NCBI RefSeq assembly: GCF_014192715.1
Contig: NZ_JACHYH010000001.1
Span: forward strand, 1 to 64,000
From: Luteibacter sp. Sphag1AF
GTDB taxonomy: Bacteria; Pseudomonadota; Gammaproteobacteria; Xanthomonadales; Rhodanobacteraceae
Direction: 5' to 3'
Length of the DNA: 64,000 nt
In this document: piece after piece, positions 25,040 to 35,316 of the stretch
How positions within the stretch are numbered: the stretch's first letter is position 1
Layout: every line of letters starts with the position of its first letter
The notes under the pieces: generated by a model
What the model saw: the letters and a program-made list of their open reading frames with translations, nothing else
The model's database searches: none
Told to the model about the DNA's origin: nothing
Made by a program: the position numbers and the translations under genes

Positions 25040-25073
25040 AACCCTTTCCTCTGATGGAGGGAAGGGTTTTTTT
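25040..25073 (+). terminator. Rho-independent terminator after pilC
   Basis: A 12-bp stem (AACCCTTTCCTC / GAGGGAAGGGTT, one G-T pair) with a TGATG loop runs into seven Ts. It separates pilC from pilD, implying a separate promoter for pilD-coaE within 25074-25112 or partial read-through. Confidence 0.9.
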
Positions 25074-25112
25074 GTGGCACGTTCGACCCGCTCCCCCACC
25101 GGATAGCCTGTA

Positions 25113-25982
25113 ATGCCCGAATTGCCCCTCATCATGTGGATTGCCTTTGCGGGCGTGCTCGGCCTGCTGGTCGGCAGCTTTCTCAATGTGGTGATTCTGC
25201 GTACCCCCGAACGCATGCAAGCCGACTGGCGCAAGCAGGCACGTGAAGTGCTGGAACTTGAGCCGGTCGACGAGCCGCGTCCACCCGGCCTCGTGTTCGA
25301 GCCATCGCATTGCCCGAAGTGCAAGCACACGCTGGCCGCGCACGACAACATTCCGGTTATCGGCTGGCTGCTGCTGCGCGGTCGCTGCCGCTATTGCAAG
25401 GTGGCCATCTCCGCGCAGTATCCGCTGGTGGAACTGCTCACCGGCATCGCCAGTGCAGTTGTCGTGTGGCAGTTCGGCCCCACGATGGCTGCCCTTTCGG
25501 CACTGGCGTTTACCTGGATGCTGGTGGCGTTGTCCGGCATCGACGCACGCACGCAGCTGCTCCCGGATGAAATGACTTTTCCGCTGCTGTGGATCGGCCT
25601 GGGCCTTACCCTGATCCCCGGATGGCAACCGCACCCGATTGCGCCCTCCTCCGCCATACTCGCGGCGATGATCGGCTACCTCAGCCTGTGGAGCGTCTAC
25701 TGGCTGTTCAAGCTGGTTACCGGCAAGGAAGGGATGGGCCACGGCGACTTCAAGCTGCTGGCCGCGCTGGGCGCGTGGATGGGACCGGTCGCCCTGCTTC
25801 CCATCATCCTGCTGTCATCACTGATCGGCGCCCTCGTTGGCGGTACGCTCATGCTGCTGCGCAAACATGATCGTGATGTGCCGATGCCGTTTGGGCCCTA
25901 TATCGCCGCTGCCGGCTGGGTATGGTTTCTGGCCGGCGATCCTCTGCTTGCCGGTTATCTGCATCTGGCGGGCATGCAATGA
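25113..25982 (+). CDS. pilD: Prepilin leader peptidase / N-methyltransferase PilD (289 aa)
   Basis: Aspartyl membrane protease that cleaves pilin leaders and N-methylates the new Phe1. The N-terminal region has the cytoplasmic zinc motif: CPKCKHTLAA (Cys67, Cys70) and RGRCRYCK (Cys92, Cys95). The catalytic Asp pair is in SGIDARTQLLPDEMTFPLLW and GKEGMGHGDFKLLAALGAWM (the GxGD motif). About seven to eight helices are visible. It would process both pilins at 10.9 and 11.7 kb and any pseudopilins. Its last bases overlap the coaE start (ATGA), so it is translationally coupled to coaE. Confidence 0.97.
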   Translation: MPELPLIMWIAFAGVLGLLVGSFLNVVILRTPERMQADWRKQAREVLELEPVDEPRPPGLVFEPSHCPKCKHTLAAHDNIPVIGWLLLRGRCRYCKVAISAQYPLVELLTGIASAVVVWQFGPTMAALSALAFTWMLVALSGIDARTQLLPDEMTFPLLWIGLGLTLIPGWQPHPIAPSSAILAAMIGYLSLWSVYWLFKLVTGKEGMGHGDFKLLAALGAWMGPVALLPIILLSSLIGALVGGTLMLLRKHDRDVPMPFGPYIAAAGWVWFLAGDPLLAGYLHLAGMQ

Positions 25983-26596
25983 AGCATCGCCCTTTCGTCA
26001 TTGCGTTGACCGGCGGCGTGGCCTCGGGGAAGAGTGCCGTCGAGGCCATTTTCCGCAGGCTGGGTGTAGCAGCCTACGACGCAGACGTGGCCGCGCGGGC
26101 GGTGGTGCTGCCGGGCTCCGAAGGGCTGGCGGAAGTCGCGCGCGTCTTCGGGCCCGGGGTTCTGGACGCGGACGGTAGCCTGGATCGTGCCGCGATGCGT
26201 CGACGCATCTTTGATGATCCATCCGCACGCAAGACGCTGGAAGGCCTGCTTCATCCGCGCATCCGGCAGTGGCTCCGCGATGCCGTGGACGCCGATACGG
26301 GGCCTTACTGCATCGTGTCCATTCCGCTGCTGGTGGAGAACCGTGCCCATTACGCGTGGGTGGATCGCGTGCTGGTCGTGGACGCTTCCGTTGATACGCA
26401 GATGCAGCGCCTCATGCGCCGCGACGGCATCGACCAGGCACTGGCCGAGCGCATGATCGCCAATCAGTCCACCCGCGAAGAACGCCTGGCCATTGCCGAT
26501 GATGTGATCGTCAATGATGGCGAACCCGAACATCTGGAACACGCCGTCGGTTTGCAGCACGCGCGATACGCGCAGCTGGCCGCAGAGCGCCGCTGA
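25979..26596 (+). CDS. coaE: Dephospho-CoA kinase CoaE (205 aa)
   Basis: Last step of CoA synthesis: ATP plus dephospho-CoA gives CoA. P-loop FVIALTGGVASGKSAVEAIF at the N-terminus, then AAYDADVAARAVVLPGSEGL with the conserved Asp, a core helix set (MRRRIFDDPSARKTLEGLLH), IPLLVENRAHYAWVDRVLVV and the RMIANQSTREERLAIADDVI segment near the C-terminus, all family landmarks. The start ATG at 25979 overlaps the pilD stop. The pilB-pilC-pilD-coaE order is standard in gammaproteobacteria. Downstream are two copies of a dispersed repeat, then a convergent nudix gene. Confidence 0.97.
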   Translation: MKHRPFVIALTGGVASGKSAVEAIFRRLGVAAYDADVAARAVVLPGSEGLAEVARVFGPGVLDADGSLDRAAMRRRIFDDPSARKTLEGLLHPRIRQWLRDAVDADTGPYCIVSIPLLVENRAHYAWVDRVLVVDASVDTQMQRLMRRDGIDQALAERMIANQSTREERLAIADDVIVNDGEPEHLEHAVGLQHARYAQLAAERR

Positions 26597-26609
26597 CGGC
26601 ACCGCGCAC

Positions 26610-26695
26610 GGTTATCCACAGCGGATGTGGACAGTCACTGCATAAACGTGTGGATAACTTGAAACGACCTTTACGCGACAGACACTTGCGTCGCG
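26610..26695 (-). repeat. Dispersed repeat with DnaA-box motifs, copy A1
   Basis: Read on the minus strand: CGCAAG-type head, then TTATCCACA, TTTATGCAGTGACTGTCCACA and GCTGTGGATAACC. It carries perfect TTATCCACA on the plus strand at 26612-26620 and its complement at 26649-26657, with a third partial box (TGTGGACA, 26626-26633) between. It shares this order with four other copies in the window. Confidence 0.8.
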
Positions 26696-26757
26696 CTGAT
26701 CAGAAAGTGCGCAGTGGCAGGCACACATCGCGCACAAGCGGGCTGCCACCACGTTTG

Positions 26758-26863
26758 TGGTTATCCACAGCGAATGTGGACAGCCGCTGCATAAACATGT
26801 GGATAACTGCAAAGCGTCCTTGCGGGGCAATCACTTGCGTTGCACTGGTCAGCGCGTGACCAG
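26758..26863 (-). repeat. Dispersed repeat with DnaA-box motifs, copy A2 (with hairpin head)
   Basis: Same orientation as copy A1. Perfect boxes at 26761-26769 and 26798-26806, partial box at 26775-26782. The head is longer here: CTGGTCA / TGACCAG hairpin (26845-26863) next to TTGCACTGG and CACTTGCGT. Copies A1 and A2 are about 149 bases apart and fill the convergent gap between coaE and the nudix gene. Confidence 0.8.
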
Positions 26864-26868
26864 CGCGC

Positions 26869-27807
26869 TCAAGTGGTGACGAACGCGCCAATGCCAGCGA
26901 CACCCTGCGCGCCGAAGCGGCGTGCCTCGTCGATCCACTCCACACGCATCCCGCCCAGCGCATACACCGGCATCGGTGCCGCCTCGGCAAGGGCTTCAAA
27001 ACGCTGCCATCCCAGGGCGGGCGCACCCGGGTGACTGCGCGTGGGATGTACTGGCGACAACGTCGCGAAGTCCGCACCAGTGCGCACGGCCGCCACAAGC
27101 TCCTGTGCGTCGTGACACGACGCGCCCACAAGCTGGCCATACGGCAACGGTCGCGCGCTGAGCGACTCCAGTTGCGCCGAACGAAGATGCACGCCCACGC
27201 CGGGGCCAAGAGCCCTGGCACCCTCGATATCTCCATTGAGCAGCAACTGCGCACCGCAGGCACGCACCAGCGGCTGCATGTCAGCGGCCAGTTCGCGCAC
27301 CTCGCTGACGGCAACATCCGGAAGGCGCAACTGCAACAACCGCCCTCCCCGATCCAGCGCGGCGAGAATCCACCCGCGTGCCTGCGCCACCGAAAGCTCT
27401 GCCGGCGTAATGGCATAAGAGGTCGGAAGACGAAGCGCGTTGAGCATCGGCCTGTCCGCAGGAGCAAGGATGCCCGCGTCGATGTCCCACGGCAGGTGCC
27501 AGGCAATGGCTGCCGCATCCAGCGCCTGCGGCTCACCGCGCCATCGGCGCACGATCATGGCTTCAAGAAAGAGGCTGCGATCGCCATAGGTCCACGGAAT
27601 GCGGATCAGCGGCTCGACGCTGCCTGCATCCAGATGGATGCCCAGCTCTTCATCGAGTTCGCGCGCCAGCGCCTGCAAAGCCGATTCGCCCGGCTCCAGT
27701 TTTCCGCCGGGCATTTCCCACATGCCCGCAAGATGTTTGCCGGGAGGACGCTGGGCCAGCAGCAGCCGGCCCGGGTCGTCTACCAGCAGCCCCGCCACAA
27801 CGTGCAT
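26869..27807 (-). CDS. MutT-type nudix hydrolase fused to a thiamine-phosphate-synthase-like domain (312 aa)
   Basis: The N-terminal half is a nudix hydrolase of the MutT type, expected to sanitise 8-oxo-dGTP or a related nucleotide: nudix box GGKLEPGESALQALARELDE then ELG. The C-terminal half (about 140-312) has the TIM-barrel pattern of ThiE/TenI: GRLLQLRLPDVAV, AQLLLNGDIEGARALG, GVGVHLRSAQLESL, LVGASCHDAQELVAAVRTGA then DFATLSPVHPTRSHPG. This nudix-ThiE-like fusion occurs in many proteobacteria, but the role of the C-terminal domain is not established. Start chosen at the ATG 27807 sharing a base with the folA stop (TGATG). The longer frame upstream runs antisense to folA and lacks the family start. 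Confidence 0.85.
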   Translation of the reverse strand: MHVVAGLLVDDPGRLLLAQRPPGKHLAGMWEMPGGKLEPGESALQALARELDEELGIHLDAGSVEPLIRIPWTYGDRSLFLEAMIVRRWRGEPQALDAAAIAWHLPWDIDAGILAPADRPMLNALRLPTSYAITPAELSVAQARGWILAALDRGGRLLQLRLPDVAVSEVRELAADMQPLVRACGAQLLLNGDIEGARALGPGVGVHLRSAQLESLSARPLPYGQLVGASCHDAQELVAAVRTGADFATLSPVHPTRSHPGAPALGWQRFEALAEAAPMPVYALGGMRVEWIDEARRFGAQGVAGIGAFVTT

Positions 27808-28295
27808 CAGACGTTGCGGATGTATTCGACCATGTCGAACGGGAATTTGTGCTGCGCGTCCGCGGCATGACGCACGCGGGAAACTTCGGTCCACTCCTTG
27901 AAATCAATGCCGGGGAAGAAGCAATCGGCACCGTCCACGGCGGCATAAATCCAGGTCAGGTACAGGCGGCGCGCATACGGCAGTGCCTCGCGGAAAATTT
28001 CGCCGCCACCAATCACCATCAGGCCGGTGCCGCCGCAGGTCGCCTGGGCCTCGGCGACGGAGCGCACCGTGATCTGGCCCTCGTACGGCGCTTCGTGCTT
28101 GCGCGACATCACAAGATTGGTGCGGCCCGGAAGCGCCTTGCCGATGGACTCCGCGGTCTTGCGGCCCATCAGGATGTACCGGTCCATCGTCAGTTCTTTG
28201 AAGTAACGCAGATCATCCGGCAGGTGCCACGGCAATCCGCCCTGTTTGCCGATGGCAAAGTTTTCATCTAGGGCGGCGACAAGCGAGAGAGCCAT
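27807..28295 (-). CDS. folA: Dihydrofolate reductase FolA (162 aa)
   Basis: NADPH-dependent reduction of dihydrofolate to tetrahydrofolate, regenerating the cofactor consumed by ThyA. Landmarks: MALSLVAALDENFAIGKQGG, LPWHLPDDLRYFKELT (with the substrate Asp in the PWHLPDD motif), YILMGRKTAESIGKALPGRT and GLMVIGGGEIFREALPYARR. Start at 28295: AAGGA six bases upstream; ten further codons upstream in frame are discarded. Overlaps the downstream nudix gene by one base; thyA is upstream on the same strand with a 136-base gap. Confidence 0.97.
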   Translation of the reverse strand: MALSLVAALDENFAIGKQGGLPWHLPDDLRYFKELTMDRYILMGRKTAESIGKALPGRTNLVMSRKHEAPYEGQITVRSVAEAQATCGGTGLMVIGGGEIFREALPYARRLYLTWIYAAVDGADCFFPGIDFKEWTEVSRVRHAADAQHKFPFDMVEYIRNV

Positions 28296-28431
28296 GGCTA
28301 TTCCTTTGGGTGTGTGTCTGGACACGCGCGACAGGCCACATGGGGCCTGCCTGCGTTCGATCCGAGCCGGATATTAGTCCCAAGGCGCGGCCAGCGAAAC
28401 TGACCGCGTGGGATATCGCGAATGCTGCCCG

Positions 28432-29226
28432 TCAGACCGCGACGGGCGCGCGAATGGCCGGATGGGGTTCGTAGCCTTCGATGACGATGTCTTCAAAGCG
28501 GAAATCGAAGACCGAGCGCACGTCCGGCGAAAGCGTCAGCGTGGGCAACGGACGCGGCTCACGCGCCAGCTGCGTGCGGGCCTGCTCCACGTGATTGTTG
28601 TAAAGATGCGCGTCGCCAATGGTATGGACGAAGTCACCCACCGCCAGCCCGGTGACCTGGGCGATCATGTGGGTCAGCAGCGCATAGCTGGCGATGTTGA
28701 ACGGAATGCCCAGGAAGATATCCCCCGACCGCTGGTAGAGCTGGCAGGACAACCGCCCGTTGGCCACGTAGAACTGAAACATCGTGTGGCACGGCATCAG
28801 CGCCATCTGGGGCAGTTCGCCGACGTTCCACGCAGAAACGATCAAACGACGCGAATCGGGGTTGCGCACGATTTCGTCGACGACCCAGGAAATCTGGTCC
28901 ACCACCTTGCCGTCCGCCGTAGGCCACGCGCGCCACTGGCGGCCATACACCGGCCCCAGGTCGCCGTTTTCGTCCGCCCATTCGTCCCATATGCCGACGC
29001 CGTTTTCCTTGAGGTAACCAATATTGGTGTCGCCTTTCAGGAACCAGATCAGCTCGTGAACGATGGAGCGGATATGCAGCTTCTTCGTGGTGACCAGCGG
29101 GAAGCCACGGGCCAGGTCGTAGCGCATCTGCCAGCCGAACACGCTGCGCGTGCCGGTGCCCGTGCGGTCGGCCTTTTCAGTGCCGTGCTCCAGCACGTGA
29201 CGGAGTAAATCGAGGTAAGGCTGCAT
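28432..29226 (-). CDS. thyA: Thymidylate synthase ThyA (264 aa)
   Basis: Methylates dUMP to dTMP using methylene-tetrahydrofolate. Visible motifs: [20 protein letters not shown] and [18 protein letters not shown], the folate/dUMP site region, [18 protein letters not shown] with the catalytic Cys in [27 protein letters not shown] and HIGDAH-type [16 protein letters not shown]. Length is exactly that of the short bacterial family. Start at 29226 is the only one giving the normal N-terminus. It lies 13 bases after lgt, so lgt-thyA are co-transcribed, with folA and the nudix gene downstream. Confidence 0.98.
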   Translation of the reverse strand: MQPYLDLLRHVLEHGTEKADRTGTGTRSVFGWQMRYDLARGFPLVTTKKLHIRSIVHELIWFLKGDTNIGYLKENGVGIWDEWADENGDLGPVYGRQWRAWPTADGKVVDQISWVVDEIVRNPDSRRLIVSAWNVGELPQMALMPCHTMFQFYVANGRLSCQLYQRSGDIFLGIPFNIASYALLTHMIAQVTGLAVGDFVHTIGDAHLYNNHVEQARTQLAREPRPLPTLTLSPDVRSVFDFRFEDIVIEGYEPHPAIRAPVAV

Positions 29227-29239
29227 GGCGCGGACGATA

Positions 29240-30067
29240 TCAGGAGGCGGTCGCCGCCGGGGCTGCGACCGGCGCATAGGGCGCGCGGCGGGACAGCCAC
29301 AGCAGGAGGATGCCAACAATGATCAGCGGCAGCGACAGAATCTGCCCCATGGTGACCCAGCCAAAAGCCAGATAACCCAGCTGCGCGTCGGGCAGGCGCA
29401 CGAACTCCACCAGGAAGCGGAAGCTGCCGTAAAGCAGCGCAAACAGGCCCGACACCGCGTAACGATGGCGCGGCTTTGCCGAATACAGCCACAGCACGGT
29501 GAACATCACCACGCCTTCGAGCGCGAATTCGTAAAGCTGTGAGGGGTGGCGCGGCATGGCGTCCGGGGCATGCGGGAAGATCATGCCGATGGCAAGGTCC
29601 GTGGGCTTGCCCCACAACTCGCCATTGATGAAGTTGCCAAGGCGTCCGAGCCCGAGGCCGATGGGTACCACCGGCGCCACGAAATCCACGGCGTCCATGA
29701 AATGCACCCGGTGACGGCGCGACCACCACAGGCCGGCCACCAGCACGCCCACCAGGCCACCATGGAACGACATGCCGCCATCCCAGATGCGGAACAGCGC
29801 CGCCGGATCGGTCCAGATCCAGTTGATCGACGTGTAAAACAGCATGTAACCCACGCGACCACCCAGCACCACGCCCATCATGGCGTAGAAGCACAGGTCG
29901 CTGAAGGCATCCGCACTGACAGCCAAACGCCCCTTGCGGCGACGGTATTCGCCAAGACCCCACGCGCCCAGAAAGCCCATCAGGTACATTAGGCCATACC
30001 AGTGCACCTGCACCGGGCCAAGGCTGAAAGCCACAGGGTCGAAAGAAACAACGAAAGGGGATGTCAT
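29240..30067 (-). CDS. lgt: Prolipoprotein diacylglyceryl transferase Lgt (275 aa)
   Basis: First enzyme of lipoprotein maturation; transfers diacylglycerol from phosphatidylglycerol to the lipobox Cys. Family landmarks: [60 protein letters not shown] with the catalytic His, then [20 protein letters not shown] (the Lgt signature) and [16 protein letters not shown]. About seven helices. Start at 30067 gives the normal N-terminus; 33 codons upstream in frame are unlikely to be used. First gene of the lgt-thyA(-folA-nudix) group. The window encodes at least one client, the LemA-type lipoprotein at 43.6 kb. Confidence 0.97.
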   Translation of the reverse strand: MTSPFVVSFDPVAFSLGPVQVHWYGLMYLMGFLGAWGLGEYRRRKGRLAVSADAFSDLCFYAMMGVVLGGRVGYMLFYTSINWIWTDPAALFRIWDGGMSFHGGLVGVLVAGLWWSRRHRVHFMDAVDFVAPVVPIGLGLGRLGNFINGELWGKPTDLAIGMIFPHAPDAMPRHPSQLYEFALEGVVMFTVLWLYSAKPRHRYAVSGLFALLYGSFRFLVEFVRLPDAQLGYLAFGWVTMGQILSLPLIIVGILLLWLSRRAPYAPVAAPAATAS

Positions 30068-30129
30068 AACCACGCCGGAGGGTCCGAAGGCCGCTAGTGT
30101 ATCCGCTCCTGCGGGTGTGCCAACCGGCA

Positions 30130-30158
30130 TTGGACAGCATGACGGCCTTGCATATACT
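30130..30158 (+). promoter_or_regulatory. Sigma-70-type promoter of the second S9 peptidase
   Basis: TTGGAC (30130-30135), 17 bases, then TATACT (30153-30158). It faces the S9 peptidase start at 30219 and is divergent from lgt. The spacing is optimal and both hexamers match well. Confidence 0.75.
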
Positions 30159-30218
30159 CGGTCCATGCCGCCGGGAGGATGGCGGTGAACGGAATCACTT
30201 TTACAGGGGAAAACTTCG

Positions 30219-32189
30219 ATGTCGTTACGTTATGCGCGGTCCTTGCTGGCCGCCGCTTGCATGCTCGTGCCTGTTGCTCAGGCGGCGGATCTCATTCCGA
30301 CCGCTGATTTTGCGCGCAAGCCCACGTTCCTGAATCCGCAACTCTCGCCCGACGGCAAGTACATCGCCGTGCAGGTGGATGATCCGGATGGCAAGTCGCA
30401 CTCCATGGCCATTTATGCCATCGGCGACATGAACAACCCGGTCAGCCTGATTCGCCTGCCGATCTTTGAAGTACCGGCGGAAATCACCTGGACGAGCAGC
30501 ACCCGCATCGTGGTGGCAAAAGGCCGCCAGTTCGGCTCCGTCGAAAAGCCGATGCTGACCGGCGAGTTGCTTGCCGTCGATTTCAACGGCAAGCGCCAGG
30601 ATTATCTCTTCGGTTTTGAAGCCTTCGGTCGCCGCTCGGCCACGCGCGCTTCTGATCGCGGCTGGGCGTTTGTGGACGGGCTGCCGTCCAAGACCAACGG
30701 CCACTTCTTCATGCGCGCGACGCCCTGGGACAACAAGGAACGCACGCTGCTGTACGACGTCGACTCCGAGAGCAGCTCACGCCGGCAGCTGGCCCAGTTC
30801 GAAATGTCCGACATTTCCTTCCTGGTGGCCGATGACGGCACGCCGCGTTTTGCGTGGGGCGTGGACACCGACTACAAGACCGTCGTGTTCCATCGCGAAG
30901 GCGAGCGCTGGGTAAAGTGGGGTCGCGCGCAGGCCGGTGCCACGTTCAGCCCCCTCGCCCCGGTTCCCGATTCCACGCGCATCTTCGCCTCGTACAGCGC
31001 AGAGGGTGGCCCGTCGCAGCTGGTTGAGCAGGACGAGACCGGCGGCAACCGCAAGGTGCTGGCGCAGGACAGCTTCAGCAGCGTCAGTACCGGTGGCCTC
31101 TGGACCCCGGCCCCTTCGCGTCCTTTCGCCACGCGTCCGGCCACCGGCGTGCCCAAGGTCACGTACCTGGACCCCCAGCTGCCCGCAGCAAAGCTGCACA
31201 TGGCGTTGTCCCAGAAATTCCCGGGGCAGCTGGTCAGCTTCATCAATTTCAGTGAAGACGGCGGACAGCTGCTCGCTTACGTGCAGAGCGACCGCGATCC
31301 GGGCCGTTATTTCACCATGGACATGCACACCTACAAGGCAAAGCCCCTGTTTGCCGCCATGCCGTGGATTGATCCTGAAAAAATGGCCGAACGCCGGCCT
31401 GTGCACTTCAAGGCGAGTGACGGCCGCGAGCTGGAAGGCATCCTGACCTTCCCCAAGGGCAAGGCAGAAACCAACCTGCCGATGGTACTCATGCCGCATG
31501 GTGGGCCCATCGGCGTCAGTGACGACTGGTTCTTCGACTCCGATGCGCAGTTCCTCGCCAACCGGGGTTATCTCGTGTTGCAGGTGAACTATCGCGGCTC
31601 CAGTGGGCGCGGCGGCGATTTCCTGGAAGCGGGCTATCTGCAGTGGGGCACGCGCATCCAGGAAGACCTGATCGACGGCGTGAAGTGGAGCATTGATCAG
31701 CAGTACGCCGATGCGAAGCGTGTCTGCGTATACGGCGGCAGCTTCGGTGGCTATTCGGCCATGATGACCGTGATTCGTGCACCGGGCATGTTCCGGTGTG
31801 CCGCAGGCGTGGCGGGCATCTACGACCTGAAGATGATGTACTCCAAGGGCGACGTCAAAGACCAGAAGACCGGCCGCAGCTATCTCAAGCGGGTCATCGG
31901 CCGCGACGATGCCGAACTTGCTGCCAACTCGCCCGTGAACATGGCCGACAAGATCGACGTGCCCGTTTTCCTTGCCCACGGCAAGGAGGATGACCGGGCG
32001 CCGTTTGCCCAGGCCAAGGCCATGCGCGACGCGCTGGACAAGGCACATCGCACCTATGAGTGGATGGCCGTTGATGGCGAAGGCCACGGCTTCTACAAGG
32101 TGGAAAATGAAGTCGCCTTCCTGGACAAGCTGGACGCCTTCCTGAAGGCCAACATCGGCGACCCGCAGGCCCCGGCCGCCACGCAGTAA
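30219..32189 (+). CDS. S9 family prolyl-oligopeptidase-type peptidase, exported (656 aa)
   Basis: Second serine oligopeptidase in the window, clearly different in sequence from the one at 5.4-7.5 kb. Signal peptide [20 protein letters not shown] with AQA cleavage near residue 22. An N-terminal beta-propeller segment ([20 protein letters not shown], then a long non-repetitive region to about 380) leads into the alpha/beta-hydrolase: nucleophile Ser508 in GGSFGGY, Asp591 in HGKEDDRAP, His623 in GEGHGF. A good promoter lies 61 bases upstream and a ribosome site (AGGGGA) precedes the start. A nested hairpin follows the stop. It probably feeds peptides to transporters such as the two POT proteins of this window. 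Confidence 0.9.
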   Translation: MSLRYARSLLAAACMLVPVAQAADLIPTADFARKPTFLNPQLSPDGKYIAVQVDDPDGKSHSMAIYAIGDMNNPVSLIRLPIFEVPAEITWTSSTRIVVAKGRQFGSVEKPMLTGELLAVDFNGKRQDYLFGFEAFGRRSATRASDRGWAFVDGLPSKTNGHFFMRATPWDNKERTLLYDVDSESSSRRQLAQFEMSDISFLVADDGTPRFAWGVDTDYKTVVFHREGERWVKWGRAQAGATFSPLAPVPDSTRIFASYSAEGGPSQLVEQDETGGNRKVLAQDSFSSVSTGGLWTPAPSRPFATRPATGVPKVTYLDPQLPAAKLHMALSQKFPGQLVSFINFSEDGGQLLAYVQSDRDPGRYFTMDMHTYKAKPLFAAMPWIDPEKMAERRPVHFKASDGRELEGILTFPKGKAETNLPMVLMPHGGPIGVSDDWFFDSDAQFLANRGYLVLQVNYRGSSGRGGDFLEAGYLQWGTRIQEDLIDGVKWSIDQQYADAKRVCVYGGSFGGYSAMMTVIRAPGMFRCAAGVAGIYDLKMMYSKGDVKDQKTGRSYLKRVIGRDDAELAANSPVNMADKIDVPVFLAHGKEDDRAPFAQAKAMRDALDKAHRTYEWMAVDGEGHGFYKVENEVAFLDKLDAFLKANIGDPQAPAATQ

Positions 32190-32200
32190 ATCCGGCAAGA

Positions 32201-32233
32201 GCCGCGTCACGCCGTCAGACGGTGTGACGCGGC
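32201..32233 (+). terminator. Nested hairpin after the second S9 peptidase
   Basis: GCCGCGTCAC / GTGACGCGGC (32201-32210, 32224-32233) encloses CCGTC / GACGG. No T-run follows (CCTCCCC). It may be an incomplete terminator or RNA-stabilising structure before the TonB-dependent receptor gene. Confidence 0.5.
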
Positions 32234-32313
32234 CCTCCCCCGAAGCGCGGCAAACCCGTAGAATCCCGCGAGTCCCGCTATTTTCCGCGGGACCTCGGGA
32301 GGGTGTTACAAGC

Positions 32314-35262
32314 ATGCAATCAGGTTTCTCGCCGACGCGGTACCCCGCGTTTCGTCGTGCTGCGCTCGCCATGGCGCTGGGTGCGTGCCTTGTGTGTCCG
32401 CCGGTTCTGGCTCAGGACGCGCCACCGGCCGCGACCTCCCGCTCGGAAATGCTCGACACCATCACGGTCACCGGTTCGCGCATTCGCGGCACCGACGTGG
32501 AAACCGCGCAGCCCATCGTGGCGCTGGATCGCGACGCCATCCGCGCCAGCGGCCTCACGCGCGTGGACGATCTGCTCACGCTGATTCCGTCTGTCGGCAC
32601 CGCTGACATCACGCCGCAGGACACTCTCACCTCGGGCGCCGACACGGGCGGCCGCTATACCAACCTGCGCCATCTGGGTTCGCAGCGCACGCTGGTGCTC
32701 GTCAACGGGCGACGCTGGAGTACGAGCCTCAGTGGCCTGACCGATCTGTCGACCATCCCCGTGTCGATGATCGAGCGCATCGACGTCCTCAAAGACGGCG
32801 CCTCGTCCATCTACGGGTCCGACGCCATCGGCGGCGTGGTGAACATCATCACCCGTGACCGCTTCGAAGGTGCTGAAGCCAACGTGTCCTATGGCGACAA
32901 CAGCAAGGGCGACGGCACGCAGAAAGCAGGCGATTTCACCTGGGGGCGCAGCACGGAAAACAGTTCGATCATTCTGGGAGCGTCCTATCTGGACACCGCT
33001 CCCATGATGGCCTCGCGTCGCCAGTTGACCGCCTACCCCGATGGACCGCGTCATCCGGGCGATGGCCTGGGGCTTGGCGCGTATGGCCAGGTGACCGATC
33101 CGCGCGCACCGGGCACAGCAGGCGCCGGAAGCTATGGCACTGACGGCACGTGGGTGCCCAACAGCTACGTCATCAATCATCCCGGTGGCGTCGCTGCCGC
33201 GACCAACGACCTGGCCAACTACCACCCGTACGACCCCAGCAGCAACGCCGACAAATACAACACGCGAAGCGACAGCACGTTCCGCGCGGGCTCCAAGCTG
33301 CGCAACCTGTTTGCCACTGGGCGCTACAACCTCAGCGACACGGTGGCCCTGCGCGGACTGGCCAGCTACAGCGTGCGCGACAGCGACAGTCAGGTAGCAG
33401 GCTATCCGCTGACCTCTGCCTCAGGTCGCGGTGGCGGCCTCACCATTGATCCGGACAACGCATACAACCCGTTCCCCGGCTACGCCACCTCATTCCTTCG
33501 GCGCACCGTGGAAATGCCGCGCATCACGTGGTCAAAGGCAAAAATGGCCCACGTGGATGTGGGCGCCGAAGGCAATTTCCTTCTTGGCAGCCACACGTGG
33601 AACTGGGACGCGACGTACAACTATTCGGAAACGAAAAGCCGTCAGGTCAGCACGGGCAACATTTATCTGCCGAATGCCGAAAAGGCGCTCGGGCCGACCA
33701 CGGTCATCAACGGACAGATCGTCTGCGCCAGCGCGGCGGATCGCGCGGCAGGCTGCCTGCCATGGAATGTGCTGGCAGGCCCTGGCGGCACGCCACAGGC
33801 CGTGTGGAATTACATAGGCGCGACGGGCACCACGCGACAGACGAGCCGGACGAACGACTTCGTCGCCAACATCACCGGCGGCATCATCGACCTGCCCTGG
33901 CTTGTCGATGCCGACGAAGGCGGCACGGTGAATCTGGCAGGAGGCATCGAACACCGAAAAGAAACCGGCAGCTTCCGCCCCGACGCGAACGACGCAGCAG
34001 GCCTCACCACCAACCTCGCCACCGACGCAACGCGCGGCAGCTACGTCGTCAACGAAGCCTATCTCGAACTGGACGTCCCGCTGTTGCGCGACCTGCCCTT
34101 CGCGCGCGAGCTCGCCGTGAACGTGGCGTCGCGCTATTCGCATTACAGCGAGTTCGGCGGCAACACCAACAACAAATACAGCTTCCGCTGGAAGCCCGTG
34201 GATGATCTTCTGCTGCGCGGCACCTTCGCGCGCGGATTCCGCGCGCCCACCATCGACGACCTGTACGCGGGCACGTCGGAAAGTTTTGAAACATTTCTTG
34301 ATCCATGCGATGCCGTGTATGGCGCTGCCGCCACCAATGCGCAGGTTGCATCGCGTTGCGCGAACGCCGGCGTGCCGGCGAACTATCGACAGACAGATGC
34401 CGCAGGCAAGCCCATCGTGTCCAACACGGGGGGCCAGTCGCTGACGCCTTTCCAGAGCGGTTCAAATAGCCGTCTGCAACCGGAAACCTCCATCACGCGC
34501 ACGGCAGGACTCGTCTACAGCCCGTCCTACGTGCCGGGGCTGGATGTCACGCTGGATTACTACAAGGTCAACGTTGCCAACATCATTTCCTCGGTGCTGG
34601 CCAGCGACATCCTCACCTATTGCTACATCGACAACGACCCTACGTTCTGCGGGCGCTTCACCCGCGCACCGGATGGCCGGATCACGGCATTGAACGAAAG
34701 TCTCGCCAACCTCGGCCGCCTCAGCACCGACGGTTACGACCTCGGCCTGCATTACCGGCTACCTGAAACATCCATCGGCACGTTCCGTGTCGCCTCCGAC
34801 AGCACGTACCTCAGCAGCTACGACCGCGCCAGTGGCCCTGGAATCGCCTCGCGCGCACTGGCCGGCTACATGGACGGCACCCAGGGCCTGTACCGCGTAC
34901 GCAGCAATCTGCGCGCCGACTGGGACTTCCGCCAGTTCGGTGCCAGCTGGACACTGCGCTATTACTCCGGCCTGAAAGACTCCTGCTACACCGCCACCGT
35001 TGAATGCAATCGTCCTGACGAGCTCAACCAGCGCACCGGAGGGATGGGAGTAAGCCGCAAAGGCTCGGTCACCTTCAGCGATGTGCAGGTGCGTTACCGC
35101 GCGCGCTGGAATGGCACGTTCACGCTGGGCGTGAACAATCTTTTCGACCGGAAGGGTCCGCTGTACTACGCCGTGACCGCCGCAGGAACAGGAAGCCCTC
35201 CGTACAATCCTGCGTTCGACATCGACCGCTACGTGTACGTCGGGTACAACCAGAAGTTTTAG
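32314..35262 (+). CDS. TonB-dependent outer-membrane receptor (982 aa)
   Basis: Imports a scarce substrate across the outer membrane with energy from TonB. The start at 32314 gives a signal peptide ([18 protein letters not shown]). The TonB box and plug follow: [20 protein letters not shown], then [17 protein letters not shown] and [20 protein letters not shown] and [17 protein letters not shown]. The beta-barrel ends [17 protein letters not shown] ... YVGYNQKF, with an aromatic C-terminus as expected for outer-membrane barrels. Length (about 980) fits the large Xanthomonadales receptors of the CirA type, many of which take up oligosaccharides or peptides. The substrate is not visible. A weak terminator-like hairpin follows before a second receptor gene. 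Confidence 0.93.
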   Translation: MQSGFSPTRYPAFRRAALAMALGACLVCPPVLAQDAPPAATSRSEMLDTITVTGSRIRGTDVETAQPIVALDRDAIRASGLTRVDDLLTLIPSVGTADITPQDTLTSGADTGGRYTNLRHLGSQRTLVLVNGRRWSTSLSGLTDLSTIPVSMIERIDVLKDGASSIYGSDAIGGVVNIITRDRFEGAEANVSYGDNSKGDGTQKAGDFTWGRSTENSSIILGASYLDTAPMMASRRQLTAYPDGPRHPGDGLGLGAYGQVTDPRAPGTAGAGSYGTDGTWVPNSYVINHPGGVAAATNDLANYHPYDPSSNADKYNTRSDSTFRAGSKLRNLFATGRYNLSDTVALRGLASYSVRDSDSQVAGYPLTSASGRGGGLTIDPDNAYNPFPGYATSFLRRTVEMPRITWSKAKMAHVDVGAEGNFLLGSHTWNWDATYNYSETKSRQVSTGNIYLPNAEKALGPTTVINGQIVCASAADRAAGCLPWNVLAGPGGTPQAVWNYIGATGTTRQTSRTNDFVANITGGIIDLPWLVDADEGGTVNLAGGIEHRKETGSFRPDANDAAGLTTNLATDATRGSYVVNEAYLELDVPLLRDLPFARELAVNVASRYSHYSEFGGNTNNKYSFRWKPVDDLLLRGTFARGFRAPTIDDLYAGTSESFETFLDPCDAVYGAAATNAQVASRCANAGVPANYRQTDAAGKPIVSNTGGQSLTPFQSGSNSRLQPETSITRTAGLVYSPSYVPGLDVTLDYYKVNVANIISSVLASDILTYCYIDNDPTFCGRFTRAPDGRITALNESLANLGRLSTDGYDLGLHYRLPETSIGTFRVASDSTYLSSYDRASGPGIASRALAGYMDGTQGLYRVRSNLRADWDFRQFGASWTLRYYSGLKDSCYTATVECNRPDELNQRTGGMGVSRKGSVTFSDVQVRYRARWNGTFTLGVNNLFDRKGPLYYAVTAAGTGSPPYNPAFDIDRYVYVGYNQKF

Positions 35263-35280
35263 GCCGCCTGTGAAGGCCGC

Positions 35281-35316
35281 AAAACCACGTGATTTTCGTG
35301 GAGAACCGGTGGTTTT
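35281..35316 (+). terminator. Weak terminator-like hairpin between the two receptor genes
   Basis: AAAACCAC / GTGGTTTT (35281-35288, 35309-35316) encloses CCACG...CGTGG; the last arm ends in TTTT. The rest of the 311-base gap (35263-35573) holds a CGGCGG / CCGCCG hairpin near 35348-35365 and presumably the promoter of the second receptor, which I cannot place with confidence. Confidence 0.4.

Noticed and set aside
23625-25742. A 705-codon minus-strand frame opposite pilC and pilD
   Set aside because: GC-rich shadow frame, His/Gln/Arg-rich, no family, no ribosome site; pilC and pilD are certain.
26610-26863. Replication origin at the DnaA-box cluster
   Set aside because: No dnaA, dnaN or gidA nearby, no AT-rich unwinding region, and the boxes are part of a dispersed repeat.
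28296-28431. A small gene between folA and thyA
   Set aside because: No frame with a ribosome site; only a CAGGCC / GGCCTG hairpin is present.
30777-32372. A 531-codon minus-strand frame opposite the second S9 peptidase
   Set aside because: Crosses a terminator-like hairpin and the receptor start; composition is that of a complement frame.
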